Below, one piece after another: positions 35,545 to 44,913 of a stretch of 64,000 nt of DNA (within the stretch, counting starts at the first letter, position 1; each line of letters starts with the position of its first letter). Location: positions 1,375,001 to 1,439,000 of the forward strand of contig NZ_JAGYPJ010000001.1 of the NCBI RefSeq assembly GCF_018343695.1, written 5' to 3'. The position numbers and the translations under genes were made by a program. The notes under the pieces were generated by a model. The model was not told the DNA's origin. It made no database searches and saw nothing but the letters and a program-made list of their open reading frames with translations. This DNA comes from Lederbergia citrisecunda (GTDB lineage: Bacteria > Bacillota > Bacilli > Bacillales > Bacillaceae_C).

Positions 35545-35641
35545 CTTTTTTATTGTTATCGCTTTCTTTTTTACAAAATAAAGGGTACAATAAACCATAT
35601 ATAGAGAATAATCCAAATTCACGAGGAGGTTTTTTTCTGGC

Positions 35642-35764
35642 ATGAAAATTATGAGTAATGAATTGCTAGTTGCTGCCTATCGAGACGCTAAAAAGAATGA
35701 GCATGAGAGTGAATGGATAAAATTATTAAAATCGGAAATGAAAAAGCGTGGTTTAAAACTATAA
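35642..35764 (+). CDS. sda: Sporulation histidine kinase inhibitor Sda
   Basis: A 40-residue protein. MSNELLVAAYRDAKKNEH followed by EWIKLLKSEMKKRGL matches the Sda family: two antiparallel helices that bind KinA/KinB and block phosphorylation of Spo0F during replication stress. Key residues SxELLxxAY and the C-terminal KRGL are kept. B. subtilis Sda has 46 residues; the tail is shorter here. GAGGAGG lies 12 nt upstream, unusually far, and no better in-frame start exists except ATG at codon 4. It ends before a strong terminator. Confidence 0.8.
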   Translation: MKIMSNELLVAAYRDAKKNEHESEWIKLLKSEMKKRGLKL

Positions 35765-35808
35765 TAGATTTATAGTAATTCTCTATGAAACTTTAAGATT
35801 GAGATTAT

Positions 35809-35828
35809 GCGTGCCTTTATGTGCACGC
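35809..35828. terminator. Terminator, sda / DUF2935
   Basis: GCGTGC-CTTTATGT-GCACGC followed by TTTTTT on the plus strand, between convergent genes. Confidence 0.75.
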
Positions 35829-35832
35829 TTTT

Positions 35833-36642
35833 TTACTGCTCGTTAATTCTAGGTGAAGTAGGATCACAGTCAGGTTCCGTTGAATTTGTGGATTGAGCTA
35901 ATTTTGTTAAGTAATAACATTCTTCCCTAAACATATGATCCGCCATTAATGCTTGAAACGTCCCCAAAACTTCTTCTGAAATTTCCAGTTCCATTATTTC
36001 ATTTAAAAATATTTGAAAGGCTTGGATTTCCAACTTTGCTTCACTATTTAATCGTGAAAGAGCTGGAAACTGGTAAATGTGAGTACGAAGGTAGCCTGCA
36101 AACTCAACAGCTTTTAAATAAAGATGCTCAAAGTCCTTTAGAAAAGTGGCACTTTCTTTTTTTAGCATTTTTTCAGTAGCATCCAACTGATCCTGAATAG
36201 CTCCCGCATGCCCCGCCGCGTCACTAAGCCATAGTAAATGATGATGTAATTCATGCGAAATCGGTGGAGATTCCTTGTTCAAAAAATATCCAAAGAGCCT
36301 CTCATATTCTTCCAGCTCATTGACCATATGATTAACAAACGAGGATGATAAATGAAATTTGATTTTTTTAAACAAAAGTTTTTCAAGTAAAGATAATTTA
36401 AACTTTTTTAACTCGATTGTTGCAGCTTTCGCGTTAGCAGTTAAGATAATAGCTTCTTCAATATTTGTTAATTGTCTTGCTTGAGCTAATAATTGGTCAA
36501 ACGTATTCTTGAACTTTTGAGCCAACTCTATATCTTTTGTTTCAGATGGAGCTAATGAATCCAAAATAAATCTAGAATGATCGCCAAGAATTTGCAGCCA
36601 AAATTCATGTTCAAATTTCAACTCATTTAATGTCAAAGACAA
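35833..36642 (-). CDS. DUF2935 domain-containing protein
   Basis: A 269-residue, mostly helical cytoplasmic protein with two homologous halves, each with an E-H-x-F/H pattern (KFEHEFWLQILGDHSRF; LWLSDAAGHAGAIQDQLD; MADHMFREECYYL). The repeated Glu/His residues suggest a ferritin-like metal-binding fold, as proposed for DUF2935. Function unknown; family members are common in spore-forming Firmicutes. A GAGGAGGGTG-type site precedes ATG 36642. Single gene; behind its start lies the 51-bp repeat array. Confidence 0.85.
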   Translation of the reverse strand: MSLTLNELKFEHEFWLQILGDHSRFILDSLAPSETKDIELAQKFKNTFDQLLAQARQLTNIEEAIILTANAKAATIELKKFKLSLLEKLLFKKIKFHLSSSFVNHMVNELEEYERLFGYFLNKESPPISHELHHHLLWLSDAAGHAGAIQDQLDATEKMLKKESATFLKDFEHLYLKAVEFAGYLRTHIYQFPALSRLNSEAKLEIQAFQIFLNEIMELEISEEVLGTFQALMADHMFREECYYLTKLAQSTNSTEPDCDPTSPRINEQ

Positions 36643-36799
36643 AACAACACCCTCCTCATATTTGCATTCAATTCAGCATATTCCCCATCCCTCACATTTC
36701 ATGAAAACAATTTTTTCTGGAGACTATCTTTAAAATAATGAGCAATGAATTTACAAAGTTATTAAGTGAAATCGAGATAAAAATCCTTAAATGTTGTAG

Positions 36800-37379
36800 T
36801 TCTGTTTCGATTCACTTCCAATCAAGACTGAAATCCAAAAAATATCGTCGTTCTGTCCAGATTCACTTCCAGTCGAGACTGATATCCAATAAATATCGTA
36901 GTTCTGTCCTGGTTCACTTCCAATCGAGACAGTAATCCTATAATTATCGTAGTTCTGTCCCGATTCATTGCCAATCGAGACAGATATCCAATTAATATCA
37001 TAGTTCTGTCCTGGTTCACTTCCAATCGAGACAGATATCCAATTAATATCATAGTTCTGTCCTGGTTCACTTCCAATCGAGACAGATATCCAATTAATAT
37101 CATAGTTCTGTCATGATTCATTGCCTATCGAGACAGATATCCAATAAATATCGTAGTTCTGTCCTGATTCATTGCCAATCGAGACAGATATCCAATTAAT
37201 ATCATAGTTCTGTCCTGGTTCACTTCCAATCTAGACAGATATCCAATTAATATCATAGTTCTGTCCTGGTTCACTTCCAATCTAGACAGATATCCAATTA
37301 ATATCATAGTTCTGTCCTGATTCATTGCCAATCGAGACAGATATCCAATTAATATCATCTTTCTGTCTCGATTCACTAT
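36800..37379. repeat. 51-bp tandem repeat, 11 full copies plus a partial
   Basis: Units start at 36800, 36851, 36902, 36953, 37004, 37055, 37106, 37157, 37208, 37259 and 37310, each exactly 51 bp, then a partial twelfth at 37361. Each begins TTCTGTCC and contains TCGAGACAGATATCCAAT and TAATATCATAG. Within a unit TCTGTC can pair with GACAGA, and GATAT with ATATC. Variants fall mostly at a few positions (GGTTCACTTCC against GATTCATTGCC). On the minus strand the unit is open as 17 codons, except one TAG at 37125-37127. Confidence 0.95.
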
Positions 37380-37520
37380 CTGCAAGGGTTTCAATATAGT
37401 TCTCATTAGGATCTCAGCTAACGAATACCTATAGATGGATTAAGACCGAATATACAAAATCGAGCTAAGGTTCTGATTCACACTCGCCGCATGTATTAAT
37501 GCGTTCATTTTATCCACAAA

Positions 37521-37549
37521 AAAAACGACCGCGTACACGGTCGTTTTTG
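37521..37549 (-). terminator. Terminator of odhB
   Basis: AACGACCG-CGTACA-CGGTCGTT with flanking A/T runs, 8 nt after the odhB stop on the minus strand. Confidence 0.85.
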
Positions 37550-37556
37550 TTATTTA

Positions 37557-38807
37557 TTAACTTTCTAATAATAGGTCTTCAGGATTTTCTAATAATTTTT
37601 TAACCGTTACGAGGAATCCGACTGCTTCCTTACCATCAATGACTCTGTGATCGTAAGAAAGAGCTACATACATCATTGGGCGATTTTCCATACGTTCTGC
37701 ATCAATAGCAACAGGTCTAGTTTGAATGGTATGCATACCGAGAATACCTACTTGTGATCCGTTTAAGATTGGAGTGGATAGTAAAGATCCAAAAACTCCG
37801 CCATTCGTAATCGTAAAGGTTCCACCTTGTAAATCACTTAAAGCTAGTTTATTATCTCTTGCTTTTTTAGCTACGCCTAAAATATCTGCTTCGATTTCTG
37901 CAAAGTTTTTACGGTCACAATCACGAATAACAGGAACAACTAGCCCTTCTTCAGTCGAAACGGCAACACCGATATCATAGAATTTTTTTAGTACTAGCTC
38001 GTCGCCTTGAAGTTCAGAGTTAACAGCAGGATATTTTTTCAATGCAGCTACAACTGCTTTAGTGAAAAATGACATAAATCCAAGTCGAACATCATGTTCT
38101 TCATAGAATTTATCTTTTTTACGCTTACGTAATTCCATTACAGCAGTCATATCTATTTCATTGAAAGTTGTTAACATAGCTGCGTTTTGTTGAACTTCAA
38201 CTAGTCTTTTAGCAATTGTTTGGCGACGTCTTGATAAACGAACACGCTCAACTGGCTTGCCTTCTTCTTGAGTAACAGCTGCAGCTGGAGCAGCTTTAGG
38301 TGTCGCTGCTGCTTGTTGTACAGGCTGTTGCGGCTGATTTGAATAAGATGTAATATCTTGTTTTCTAACACGGCCAAGTGGATCAACAGTTGGAACTTCA
38401 CTTAAATCGATCCCTTTTTCTCTTGCCAGTTTACGAGCTGCTGGTGAAGCGATAGGTCGATCTTTTTTCTCAGTTTCTACTGGAGATTGTGCTTGTTCTT
38501 TTTGTGGTTCTTCAGCCACAGCTTCAGCTTTCACTGGCTCTGCAGTAGGCTGCGCTTCTGTAGGTTGTTCTCCACCTGCTTCGACGATAGCAATAACTTC
38601 ACCTACTTGAACTGTATCGCCTTCCGCTGCTTTCAATTCTTTAACAATACCTGATTCTTCGGAGATTACTTCTACGTTAACTTTATCAGTTTCAAGTTCA
38701 ACGATATATTCTCCCTTTTCAACATGATCACCTGGTTGTTTGAGCCATTGCGCGATTGTACCTTCCGTAATCGATTCTGCTAATTCAGGTACTTTAATTT
38801 CAGCCAC
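37557..38807 (-). CDS. odhB: 2-oxoglutarate dehydrogenase E2, dihydrolipoyllysine succinyltransferase
   Basis: TCA-cycle enzyme transferring the succinyl group from lipoate to CoA. About 416 residues: N-terminal lipoyl domain with the modified Lys in [11 protein letters not shown], an Ala/Pro/Glu linker, the peripheral subunit-binding domain ([19 protein letters not shown]), a second Ala/Gln-rich linker, and the catalytic domain ending with the active site [10 protein letters not shown]. The start is GTG 38807, seven bases after GGAGG; the product then begins with [13 protein letters not shown] as in B. subtilis ([13 protein letters not shown]). It follows odhA with a 219-nt spacer that holds a long hairpin. 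Confidence 0.95.
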   Translation of the reverse strand: MAEIKVPELAESITEGTIAQWLKQPGDHVEKGEYIVELETDKVNVEVISEESGIVKELKAAEGDTVQVGEVIAIVEAGGEQPTEAQPTAEPVKAEAVAEEPQKEQAQSPVETEKKDRPIASPAARKLAREKGIDLSEVPTVDPLGRVRKQDITSYSNQPQQPVQQAAATPKAAPAAAVTQEEGKPVERVRLSRRRQTIAKRLVEVQQNAAMLTTFNEIDMTAVMELRKRKKDKFYEEHDVRLGFMSFFTKAVVAALKKYPAVNSELQGDELVLKKFYDIGVAVSTEEGLVVPVIRDCDRKNFAEIEADILGVAKKARDNKLALSDLQGGTFTITNGGVFGSLLSTPILNGSQVGILGMHTIQTRPVAIDAERMENRPMMYVALSYDHRVIDGKEAVGFLVTVKKLLENPEDLLLES

Positions 38808-38909
38808 TTTAAATCCTCCTCTAATATCAGTGCCGCCTAGGCAAAAATTAGTCAAAATTTTTTTTCAATCCTAATTCCGTAAAAATCTGAGAAGACAGCC
38901 ATAGGCTTT

Positions 38910-38986
38910 AGCTTAATTCAGCAATCTAGACTCCTCTATGTTTTAATTTTTTCTCCACACAATAGAAGATTTTGCTGAATTAAGCT
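38910..38986. promoter_or_regulatory. Long hairpin in the odhA-odhB spacer
   Basis: AGCTTAATTCAGCAA (38910-38924) and its perfect complement TTGCTGAATTAAGCT (38972-38986) flank 47 nt; inner AATCT/AGATT may extend pairing. On the minus-strand mRNA this folds between odhA and odhB. It lacks a terminal T-run, so partial termination or RNA processing giving different amounts of E1 and E2 is possible. Confidence 0.6.
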
Positions 38987-39026
38987 ATTCCAATCTTATC
39001 AATTTTTGCTATTATTCTTAATTCAA

Positions 39027-41870
39027 TTATTTTCTTATTGCTTCTTGAATAATGCGATTTTGTTCTTTTTTATGAATGGTTGGATCTCCTTCAGAAGGAC
39101 TAGAGCGTCTTCTTCTTCCAGCGTATTTTACGTCTACCCCTTTAGGAGCAACTTCTCTTAAATACGGATCTACATGCATCCATCCACCCATATTTTTTGG
39201 TTCTTCCTGTACCCAAACTAGTTCTTTTAAGTTTGGATAACGAGTTAAGATATTTTCGACTTCTTTTTTAGGGAATGGATATAATTGTTCTACTCGTAAA
39301 ATATGAAGCCAATCCATATCGGAATCATTCTTTAAATGTTCCTCAAGATCAATCGCAATTTTTCCACTACAAAGAACAATTCGTTCTACTGCATCTTTAT
39401 TTTGTCCTAGACCTTTTTGTTCAATCACTTGCTGGAAGCTACCTTCTGTTAGCTCATCAAAATTTGATGAAGCAAGTGGGTGTCTTAGTAGACTCTTAGG
39501 TGTCATGATGACGAGTGGTTTTACTCCATCAGATCCAAGTGTTGCAGCCTGTCTTCTTAATAGATGGAAATACTGAGCAGATGTTGATAAATTCGCAACC
39601 GTCCAGTTATTTTCTGCTGCGCTTTGAAGGAATCTTTCAACTCTTCCGCTTGAATGTTCTGGCCCTTGACCTTCGTATCCGTGAGGAAGCAACATCACTA
39701 AGCCTGATTTTTGCCCCCATTTAGCGCGGCCAGATGAAATAAATTGGTCAAAATATACTTGAGCCATATTTGCAAAATCACCAAACTGAGCTTCCCAAAT
39801 AACGAGTGTTTCTGGAGCAAACACGTTATATCCGTATTCAAAACCAACTACCGCTGCCTCTGTCAAAGGACTGTTGTACACGACAAATGAAGAATTAACA
39901 CCAGAAAGATGATGCAAAGGAATAAATTCTTCGCCTGTCTTTTCATCATGCAATACAAGGTTTCTTTGAGCAAATGTTCCTCGTTGGGAATCCTGACCAG
40001 TGAAACGGATTGGAGTACCATCTTTTAAAATAGAACCGAATGCTAGAGACTCAGCATGCGCCCATTCAATTTTGCCATCTGTATCAAAAATATTTTCTCT
40101 TCTTTTTAAAATACGACTAAGCTTTTGGAACACATTAAAATTATCTGGCCATTGCAATAATTCATTATTGATTGTTTTTAATTCTTCTGTTTCAACGCTT
40201 GTATTATATTGCTGTAACCCATTCATAATGTATTCCGGTGGTTCCATTGCAATATCCTGGTCTTCTTCCTTATTTGCAACGACCCCATCATATTCTTTTT
40301 GCAATTTTTCTTGAATAGTATTATCGATTTTTACTGCGTCTTCTTTAGTAATGATTCCTTTAGATATTAAACGGTCTGCATAAATTTCTTTCACAGTTGG
40401 ATGGCTTTTAACGATATTGTACATTAATGGGTTTGTAACCATTGGCTCATCCATTTCATTATGACCAAAGCGTCTATAACCTATTAAATCGATAACAAAA
40501 TCTTTACTGAATTTTTGTCTGTAATTATAAGCTAAGATAGCTGCAGCGAATACTGCTTCTGGATCATCAGCATTCACGTGAACAATTGGAATTTCGAATC
40601 CTTTTGCGATATCTGATGCATATTTCGTCGAACGTGAATCTGAACTTTCTGTTGTGAATCCAATCCTATTATTTGCGATTATATGGATTGTTCCACCAGT
40701 GTTATACCCATTTAATTGACCCATGTTCAAGGTTTCTTGAGTAATTCCCTCTCCAGGAAAAGCTGCATCTCCGTGAACCGAAATTGCTAGACAACTGGCA
40801 AAGTCTTGTTCAGGATAACCAGGTTTATTACGATTTTCTTGAGCTGCACGTGTGTAACCATCTACAACTGGCCCAACCACTTCAAGGTGACTTGGATTAT
40901 TAGCAAGTGTAATTCTCGTGTTTGCAGTGCTACCACGGTTCACTCTGCGATCAGCACCTAAATGATACTTCACATCCCCAGTCCATCCATACGTAATTCC
41001 AATAGAACCTTCAGATGGAATCATATCTTTATTAGGAGCGTGTTGGAATTCAGAAAAAATCATTTTATATGGCTTTTCCAATACATGCGCTAACACATTT
41101 AAACGACCGCGGTGAGCCATACCAATATTGACTGTTCTTGTTCCGGTTTCAACCGTCAAGCTAATAATTCGATCCATTAAAGGGACGAGAGTGTCTACAC
41201 CTTCAATCGAAAAACGCTTTTGGCCTACGAATGTTCTATGTAGAAACTTTTCAAATCCTTCAACTTCCGCTAATCGATTTAATAAATTGATTCGTTCTTC
41301 GTTTGTTAATGACGGGTAGAAGCTTTCTGATTCAATTTGTTGCTGCAACCAGTTTTTCTCTTCCAGCTCATGCACTTGATGGTACTCGAACGCTAATTTT
41401 TTCGTGTATACTTTTTTCAAATGGTTAATCGCATCTAGACCATTTTTTAAATCTGAAGGTGCATTTGGTGAAATGAAAGATGCAGGTACAAGTTTCAGAT
41501 CTTCTTCCGTTAAATTGTATTCTGAAAGCTGGATTCGTCTATTTTCTTTTTCTTTATCGTCTAATGGATTAATATCCGCAGCTAAATGACCGTATGTTCG
41601 AATATTATCCGCAAGCTTAACTGCTGCAACAATCTTACTAAATAAATTTGGGTTTGCTGGAAGCTGGAATGAAACGTCAGCTTGCCCCATTGTTGACTCT
41701 TCTTCAGCATTAGAAGCAGGTGCACCCCATTGATCAAAAAGTTGTTTCAAATCTGGTTCAACACTATCTGGATCTATAAGATATTGCTCATATACTTCAA
41801 TAACATAACCTAGGTTAGGACCCGAAAAATTATGCCAAGGTGTCCCTTGAAATGAAGCCTTTTTACTCAT
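39027..41870 (-). CDS. odhA: 2-oxoglutarate dehydrogenase E1 component
   Basis: Thiamine-diphosphate enzyme decarboxylating 2-oxoglutarate in the TCA cycle. The 947-residue length is normal. Recognisable parts: N-terminal [20 protein letters not shown], active-site [11 protein letters not shown], the ThDP-Mg motif around [31 protein letters not shown], and C-terminal [20 protein letters not shown]. It has no E2-like N-terminal fusion as found in actinobacteria. A run TTGTGA-N17-TATGAA upstream (41922-41950) could be its promoter. It forms an operon with odhB; lpd is elsewhere. Confidence 0.95.
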   Translation of the reverse strand: MSKKASFQGTPWHNFSGPNLGYVIEVYEQYLIDPDSVEPDLKQLFDQWGAPASNAEEESTMGQADVSFQLPANPNLFSKIVAAVKLADNIRTYGHLAADINPLDDKEKENRRIQLSEYNLTEEDLKLVPASFISPNAPSDLKNGLDAINHLKKVYTKKLAFEYHQVHELEEKNWLQQQIESESFYPSLTNEERINLLNRLAEVEGFEKFLHRTFVGQKRFSIEGVDTLVPLMDRIISLTVETGTRTVNIGMAHRGRLNVLAHVLEKPYKMIFSEFQHAPNKDMIPSEGSIGITYGWTGDVKYHLGADRRVNRGSTANTRITLANNPSHLEVVGPVVDGYTRAAQENRNKPGYPEQDFASCLAISVHGDAAFPGEGITQETLNMGQLNGYNTGGTIHIIANNRIGFTTESSDSRSTKYASDIAKGFEIPIVHVNADDPEAVFAAAILAYNYRQKFSKDFVIDLIGYRRFGHNEMDEPMVTNPLMYNIVKSHPTVKEIYADRLISKGIITKEDAVKIDNTIQEKLQKEYDGVVANKEEDQDIAMEPPEYIMNGLQQYNTSVETEELKTINNELLQWPDNFNVFQKLSRILKRRENIFDTDGKIEWAHAESLAFGSILKDGTPIRFTGQDSQRGTFAQRNLVLHDEKTGEEFIPLHHLSGVNSSFVVYNSPLTEAAVVGFEYGYNVFAPETLVIWEAQFGDFANMAQVYFDQFISSGRAKWGQKSGLVMLLPHGYEGQGPEHSSGRVERFLQSAAENNWTVANLSTSAQYFHLLRRQAATLGSDGVKPLVIMTPKSLLRHPLASSNFDELTEGSFQQVIEQKGLGQNKDAVERIVLCSGKIAIDLEEHLKNDSDMDWLHILRVEQLYPFPKKEVENILTRYPNLKELVWVQEEPKNMGGWMHVDPYLREVAPKGVDVKYAGRRRRSSPSEGDPTIHKKEQNRIIQEAIRK

Positions 41871-41921
41871 TAATGATACGCCTCCACCATTTCAACCATA
41901 ATTTTTGTTTTTCAAATATTA

Positions 41922-41950
41922 TTCATAATATTTTCGTAAAAAGCTCACAA
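41922..41950 (-). promoter_or_regulatory. Putative promoter of odhA
   Basis: On the minus strand TTGTGA (41950-41945), a 17-nt spacer, TATGAA (41927-41922), about 50 nt before the odhA start. Each box matches 4 of 6 consensus bases. Confidence 0.35.
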
Positions 41951-42048
41951 TCTCCATTTTATCACTGACTAACCTTAATATAAAGACTAAATGTGATTTT
42001 CCATCCTATTTTAGCTATTTTTGTCGAATGAAAATTATTGATTTGATT

Positions 42049-42126
42049 TTATTGCCTTTTAACCATATCAATCTTACTATGATTGCTTAAAAAATCCAAC
42101 GGTTTTGCTTGATTGTTTTTCATCAT
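42049..42126 (-). CDS. Possible 25-residue peptide gene
   Basis: MMKNNQAKPLDFLSNHSKID followed by MVKRQ and a stop. The case rests on a very strong ribosome site, GGAGGT, seven bases before tandem ATG codons at 42126 and 42123. The peptide is polar and basic without a membrane segment; I do not recognise it. It lies upstream of odhA on the same strand, with about 98 nt between its stop and the putative odhA promoter. Confidence 0.4.
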   Translation of the reverse strand: MMKNNQAKPLDFLSNHSKIDMVKRQ

Positions 42127-42184
42127 GATTCCCACCTCCGCCTACTTCCGCATATATTGTATTAGAAAAGAGTAAGCTCAATGG

Positions 42185-42305
42185 CCATCGACTTACAAAC
42201 TACAGGTCACAACTTGCGATAAAGGAAACACGACTAGGAACGAGTCGATGTTGACTTACGCAAGAGAAAAGGACAAAAAATTGGCTAGTCGATAGTGCCG
42301 AGGCG
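42185..42305 (+). repeat. Degenerate intergenic repeat copy D
   Basis: Contains CGAGTCGATGTTGACTTACG and AAAAGGACAAAAAATTGGCT, aligned by eye with the core of copies B and C. It occupies most of the spacer upstream of the Hsp20-like gene; the rest of 41871-42382 shows only the small peptide gene and the putative odhA promoter. Confidence 0.45.
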
Positions 42306-42382
42306 GGACAGGAAAAGCCTATATTTAAAAATATAGGCTTATATACAACTTATTCTAAGAAATTCAAGTTGGAGTGAGAATT

Positions 42383-42856
42383 ATGTTTCCATGGGGGATG
42401 TTTCCTTTTAATGAGGATATTAAAAAGTTAACAGAACAATTGAATCCTTCGGACGTTCACTCATATGTAAATGATATGATGAAAAAACTTATGAAAAATA
42501 CTCCAATGGATAATATGGTTTCACCACAGATGAATAATAATAATAATGATAACGATCATCAGCAAACATCCCAAAATGAAATAACCGCACGAGTGTTCGA
42601 AACTTTTGATGATGTATTTGTAAGGTTACGATTACCCGAAAATGTTTCATTAAGTCAATTAAGGATCTTCCACACATCAAACCAGGCTATTATTGAAAAT
42701 TTACAAGGTGATGGAGCTAAACAAGTAATTACATTACCTAGTCTTGTCAAAAAAAAAGGAGCAACCGCTCAAGTAAAAAATCAAATATTAGAAATTAAAA
42801 TTCCAAAAAGTGATGATCTACAATATACCGAGATCACAGTTTCAGAAAAATTATAG
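42383..42856 (+). CDS. Hsp20/alpha-crystallin-like protein, possibly GerT-like spore protein
   Basis: A 157-residue protein. Residues 1-45 (MFPWGMFPFNEDIKKLTEQL) are followed by an Asn-rich spacer (NNNNNDNDHQQTSQNE) and a C-terminal alpha-crystallin-type domain (ARVFETFDDVFVRLRLPENV ... LRIFHTSNQAIIENL). Length and layout recall B. subtilis GerT, a coat-associated germination protein with a degenerate Hsp20 fold; that assignment is tentative. ATG 42383 follows TTGGAG by 8 nt. The last 6 nt overlap the convergent MOSC gene. Confidence 0.7.
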   Translation: MFPWGMFPFNEDIKKLTEQLNPSDVHSYVNDMMKKLMKNTPMDNMVSPQMNNNNNDNDHQQTSQNEITARVFETFDDVFVRLRLPENVSLSQLRIFHTSNQAIIENLQGDGAKQVITLPSLVKKKGATAQVKNQILEIKIPKSDDLQYTEITVSEKL

Positions 42857-43495
42857 TCTCTTTGATGGAAGTAGTTTTTCAAATTTTTCCCTCATATCAT
42901 TTGCTAGTTCAGGAACGGCAACAACCCCTAATATTTCCTCATAATTTTGACGTTCGTGAAAAAATAATCGATGAAGAACTGAAATATTCAAACCTGGATT
43001 AGGGCGCTCTTGAAGCTTTAGCTCTAAATCAGGTTTGATTTCCCCTTCCTGAAGCACTCTCGCAAAATATCCTGTTTTTCCAGTCTGAATAATTTCACTT
43101 AGCATTCCTTTAATTCCATTAGATCGATCGATTGTGACACATGGAATACGACCTTGGGTAATTTGTATAATCGTATCTCCAACCTGATAAATGTCACCGA
43201 TACAAATATCATCTTCAAGCATTTTTGTTACTGTTATATTTTCTCCAAACGAAGGAATAGTCAGGCTTTTCCCTGTCCACTCTTCCCACCATTGATAATG
43301 TTCAAATGGATAAAAACAAACTGCTCGGTCTTCCCCGCCATGATGTCGTAAATCTGCAACCCCATCAAGGTCAAAACCGCCTTTACGAAGAAATGCCATT
43401 TGTACAGGTTGTTTTCTTATTCCTGATTTAAAGGTTTGACCATTTGAATTACTGATCAACTGTGGTCTTCCAATGCTCACTGCTTTAATATTCAT
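42851..43495 (-). CDS. MOSC domain-containing protein (YiiM-like)
   Basis: A 214-residue protein with the MOSC beta-barrel: FLRKGGFDLDGVADLRHHGG at the start, PSFGENITV, GDIYQVGDTIIQITQGRIPC (conserved Cys), and a C-terminal helical tail as in E. coli YiiM. These proteins use molybdenum cofactor to reduce N-hydroxylated compounds such as 6-hydroxylaminopurine. The presence of moaA-moeA-mobB in the window fits a need for the cofactor. The stop overlaps the convergent Hsp20-like gene by a few bases. Confidence 0.88.
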   Translation of the reverse strand: MNIKAVSIGRPQLISNSNGQTFKSGIRKQPVQMAFLRKGGFDLDGVADLRHHGGEDRAVCFYPFEHYQWWEEWTGKSLTIPSFGENITVTKMLEDDICIGDIYQVGDTIIQITQGRIPCVTIDRSNGIKGMLSEIIQTGKTGYFARVLQEGEIKPDLELKLQERPNPGLNISVLHRLFFHERQNYEEILGVVAVPELANDMREKFEKLLPSKRL

Positions 43496-43589
43496 TTACG
43501 CTTCCCTCCCATTAAATGCTCTATGTATAAAAGGATAAAATATTCTTATAAGTAAATATTAATCTTACTATGTTTGAAAGGAAATAGCG

Positions 43590-44861
43590 ATGGAACTTTT
43601 GAATAAACAAGATTCACATCATATTCATGGTGAGGAAAAAAAAGCGAATAAATGGTCGATTATTGCCATTGCCTCCATCCCTTTAATCATGACTTTAGGA
43701 AATTCAATGCTTATACCTATATTGCCTTTAATGGAAAAGCAGCTACATATTTCTAAATTACAATCGAGCTTAATCATTACAGTTTATTCGATTGTTGCCA
43801 TTTTTTTAATTCCAATAGCTGGCTTTCTTTCAGATAAATTTGGAAGGAAAATAGTAATTATACCATCACTTATTATAGCAGGACTTGGTGGAGTCCTTTC
43901 TGGTTGGGCTTCATGGCAATTTGACTCTGCATTTACATGGATCATCATCGGACGGATTCTTCAAGGTATCGGTGCTGCAGGAGCATTTCCAATTGTAATT
44001 CCGTTAGTTGGTGACATATACAAAAAAGAAGAAGATGTCAGCTCATCACTCGGCATAATTGAGACTGCCAACACATTTGGCAAAGTGTTAAGTCCTATTC
44101 TCGGAGCGTTAATAGCTGGAGTAATATGGTTCTTGCCCTTTTTCGCTATTCCCGTATTTTGTATTATTTCATTTTTATTAATAATGGTTTTTGTTAGAAA
44201 GCCAAAAAATGATGTCCATCAACTTTCTTTTGGTCGATTTGTAAAAAATACGAAGGAAATTTTCTCAGAACATTGGAAATGGTTATTAGCTGTTTTTATT
44301 ATTGGAGCGATTATTATGTTTATATTGTTTGGACTTCTTTTTTATTTATCGTCCATCCTTGAAGACAAATATGGTTATGATGGAGTAAAAAAAGGGTTTT
44401 TACTTGCTATTCCGCTCGCTGCTTTATGTATTGCCTCTTTCGTTGCTGGAAAAATCATAAAAGACAGTCTAAAAAAAATGAAGTGGATTACTTTTTCGGG
44501 GATGGTTTTAACAGGTTTAAGCGTTGCTGCAATCATGTTTTCTGACCGATTTATATATTTAATTATAGTGATTTTATTGTGTGGCATTGGGATAGGCGCC
44601 TCTCTTCCTTGTTTGGATGCAATTTTAACACAAAGTATTGATAAGGAAATGCGTGGTACGATTACATCTATATTTAGTGCTATGCGTTTTGCTGGTGTAG
44701 CAGCCGGACCTCCAATCATAGCATTGTTAATGAAAGGAAAGAATTCGGACATGATTATATTGTTGACTATCCTTAGTGTTATTGCATCATTGTTGGCGTT
44801 TAAAGCAATAAAACCGGAGAGAGAGAAAAAAGCGATTGACATGGATCCTGTATTAGATTAA
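43590..44861 (+). CDS. MFS multidrug-type transporter
   Basis: A 423-residue protein with twelve hydrophobic segments. The loop 2-3 motif GFLSDKFGRK, the TM5 motif GIIETANTFGKVLSPILG (antiporter motif C type) and SLPCLDAILTQSI identify a 12-helix drug:H+ antiporter of the YitG/YvmA kind. A soluble His-containing N-terminal tail precedes the first helix. RBS AAAGGAAATAG precedes the ATG. Substrate not predictable. The next gene follows after 52 nt but encodes an unrelated VOC protein. Confidence 0.88.
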   Translation: MELLNKQDSHHIHGEEKKANKWSIIAIASIPLIMTLGNSMLIPILPLMEKQLHISKLQSSLIITVYSIVAIFLIPIAGFLSDKFGRKIVIIPSLIIAGLGGVLSGWASWQFDSAFTWIIIGRILQGIGAAGAFPIVIPLVGDIYKKEEDVSSSLGIIETANTFGKVLSPILGALIAGVIWFLPFFAIPVFCIISFLLIMVFVRKPKNDVHQLSFGRFVKNTKEIFSEHWKWLLAVFIIGAIIMFILFGLLFYLSSILEDKYGYDGVKKGFLLAIPLAALCIASFVAGKIIKDSLKKMKWITFSGMVLTGLSVAAIMFSDRFIYLIIVILLCGIGIGASLPCLDAILTQSIDKEMRGTITSIFSAMRFAGVAAGPPIIALLMKGKNSDMIILLTILSVIASLLAFKAIKPEREKKAIDMDPVLD

Positions 44862-44913
44862 TTGGTAAAACTTATATATAATAAATGTATACCAATGTTA
44901 AGGAGTGTTATGA

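Larger units (their letters stand above)
35290..35641. other. Spacer between dhaS and sda
   Basis: Holds intergenic repeat copy C (35296-35468), a terminator (35511-35544) and an AT-rich sda upstream region. One 7-of-9 match to a DnaA box (TAATCCAAA near 35610) is seen upstream of sda; it is weak. Confidence 0.5.
36643..37556. other. Gene-free stretch dominated by a tandem repeat
   Basis: Contains the array at 36800-37379 and the odhB terminator at 37521-37549. Stretches 36643-36799 and 37380-37520 carry nothing I recognise apart from the promoter region of the DUF2935 gene. Open frames crossing the array lack ribosome sites. Confidence 0.6.

Noticed and set aside
36800-37379. CRISPR array
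   Set aside because: The units are contiguous 51-bp repeats with no unique spacers, and no cas genes are present.
36822-37406. Two open frames across the 51-bp array giving a 17-residue repeat protein (DRTMILIGYLSRLEVNQ type)
   Set aside because: No ribosome site, a TAG inside the array, and openness follows automatically from a 51-bp unit with one open frame. Treated as non-coding repeat, with the alternative noted.
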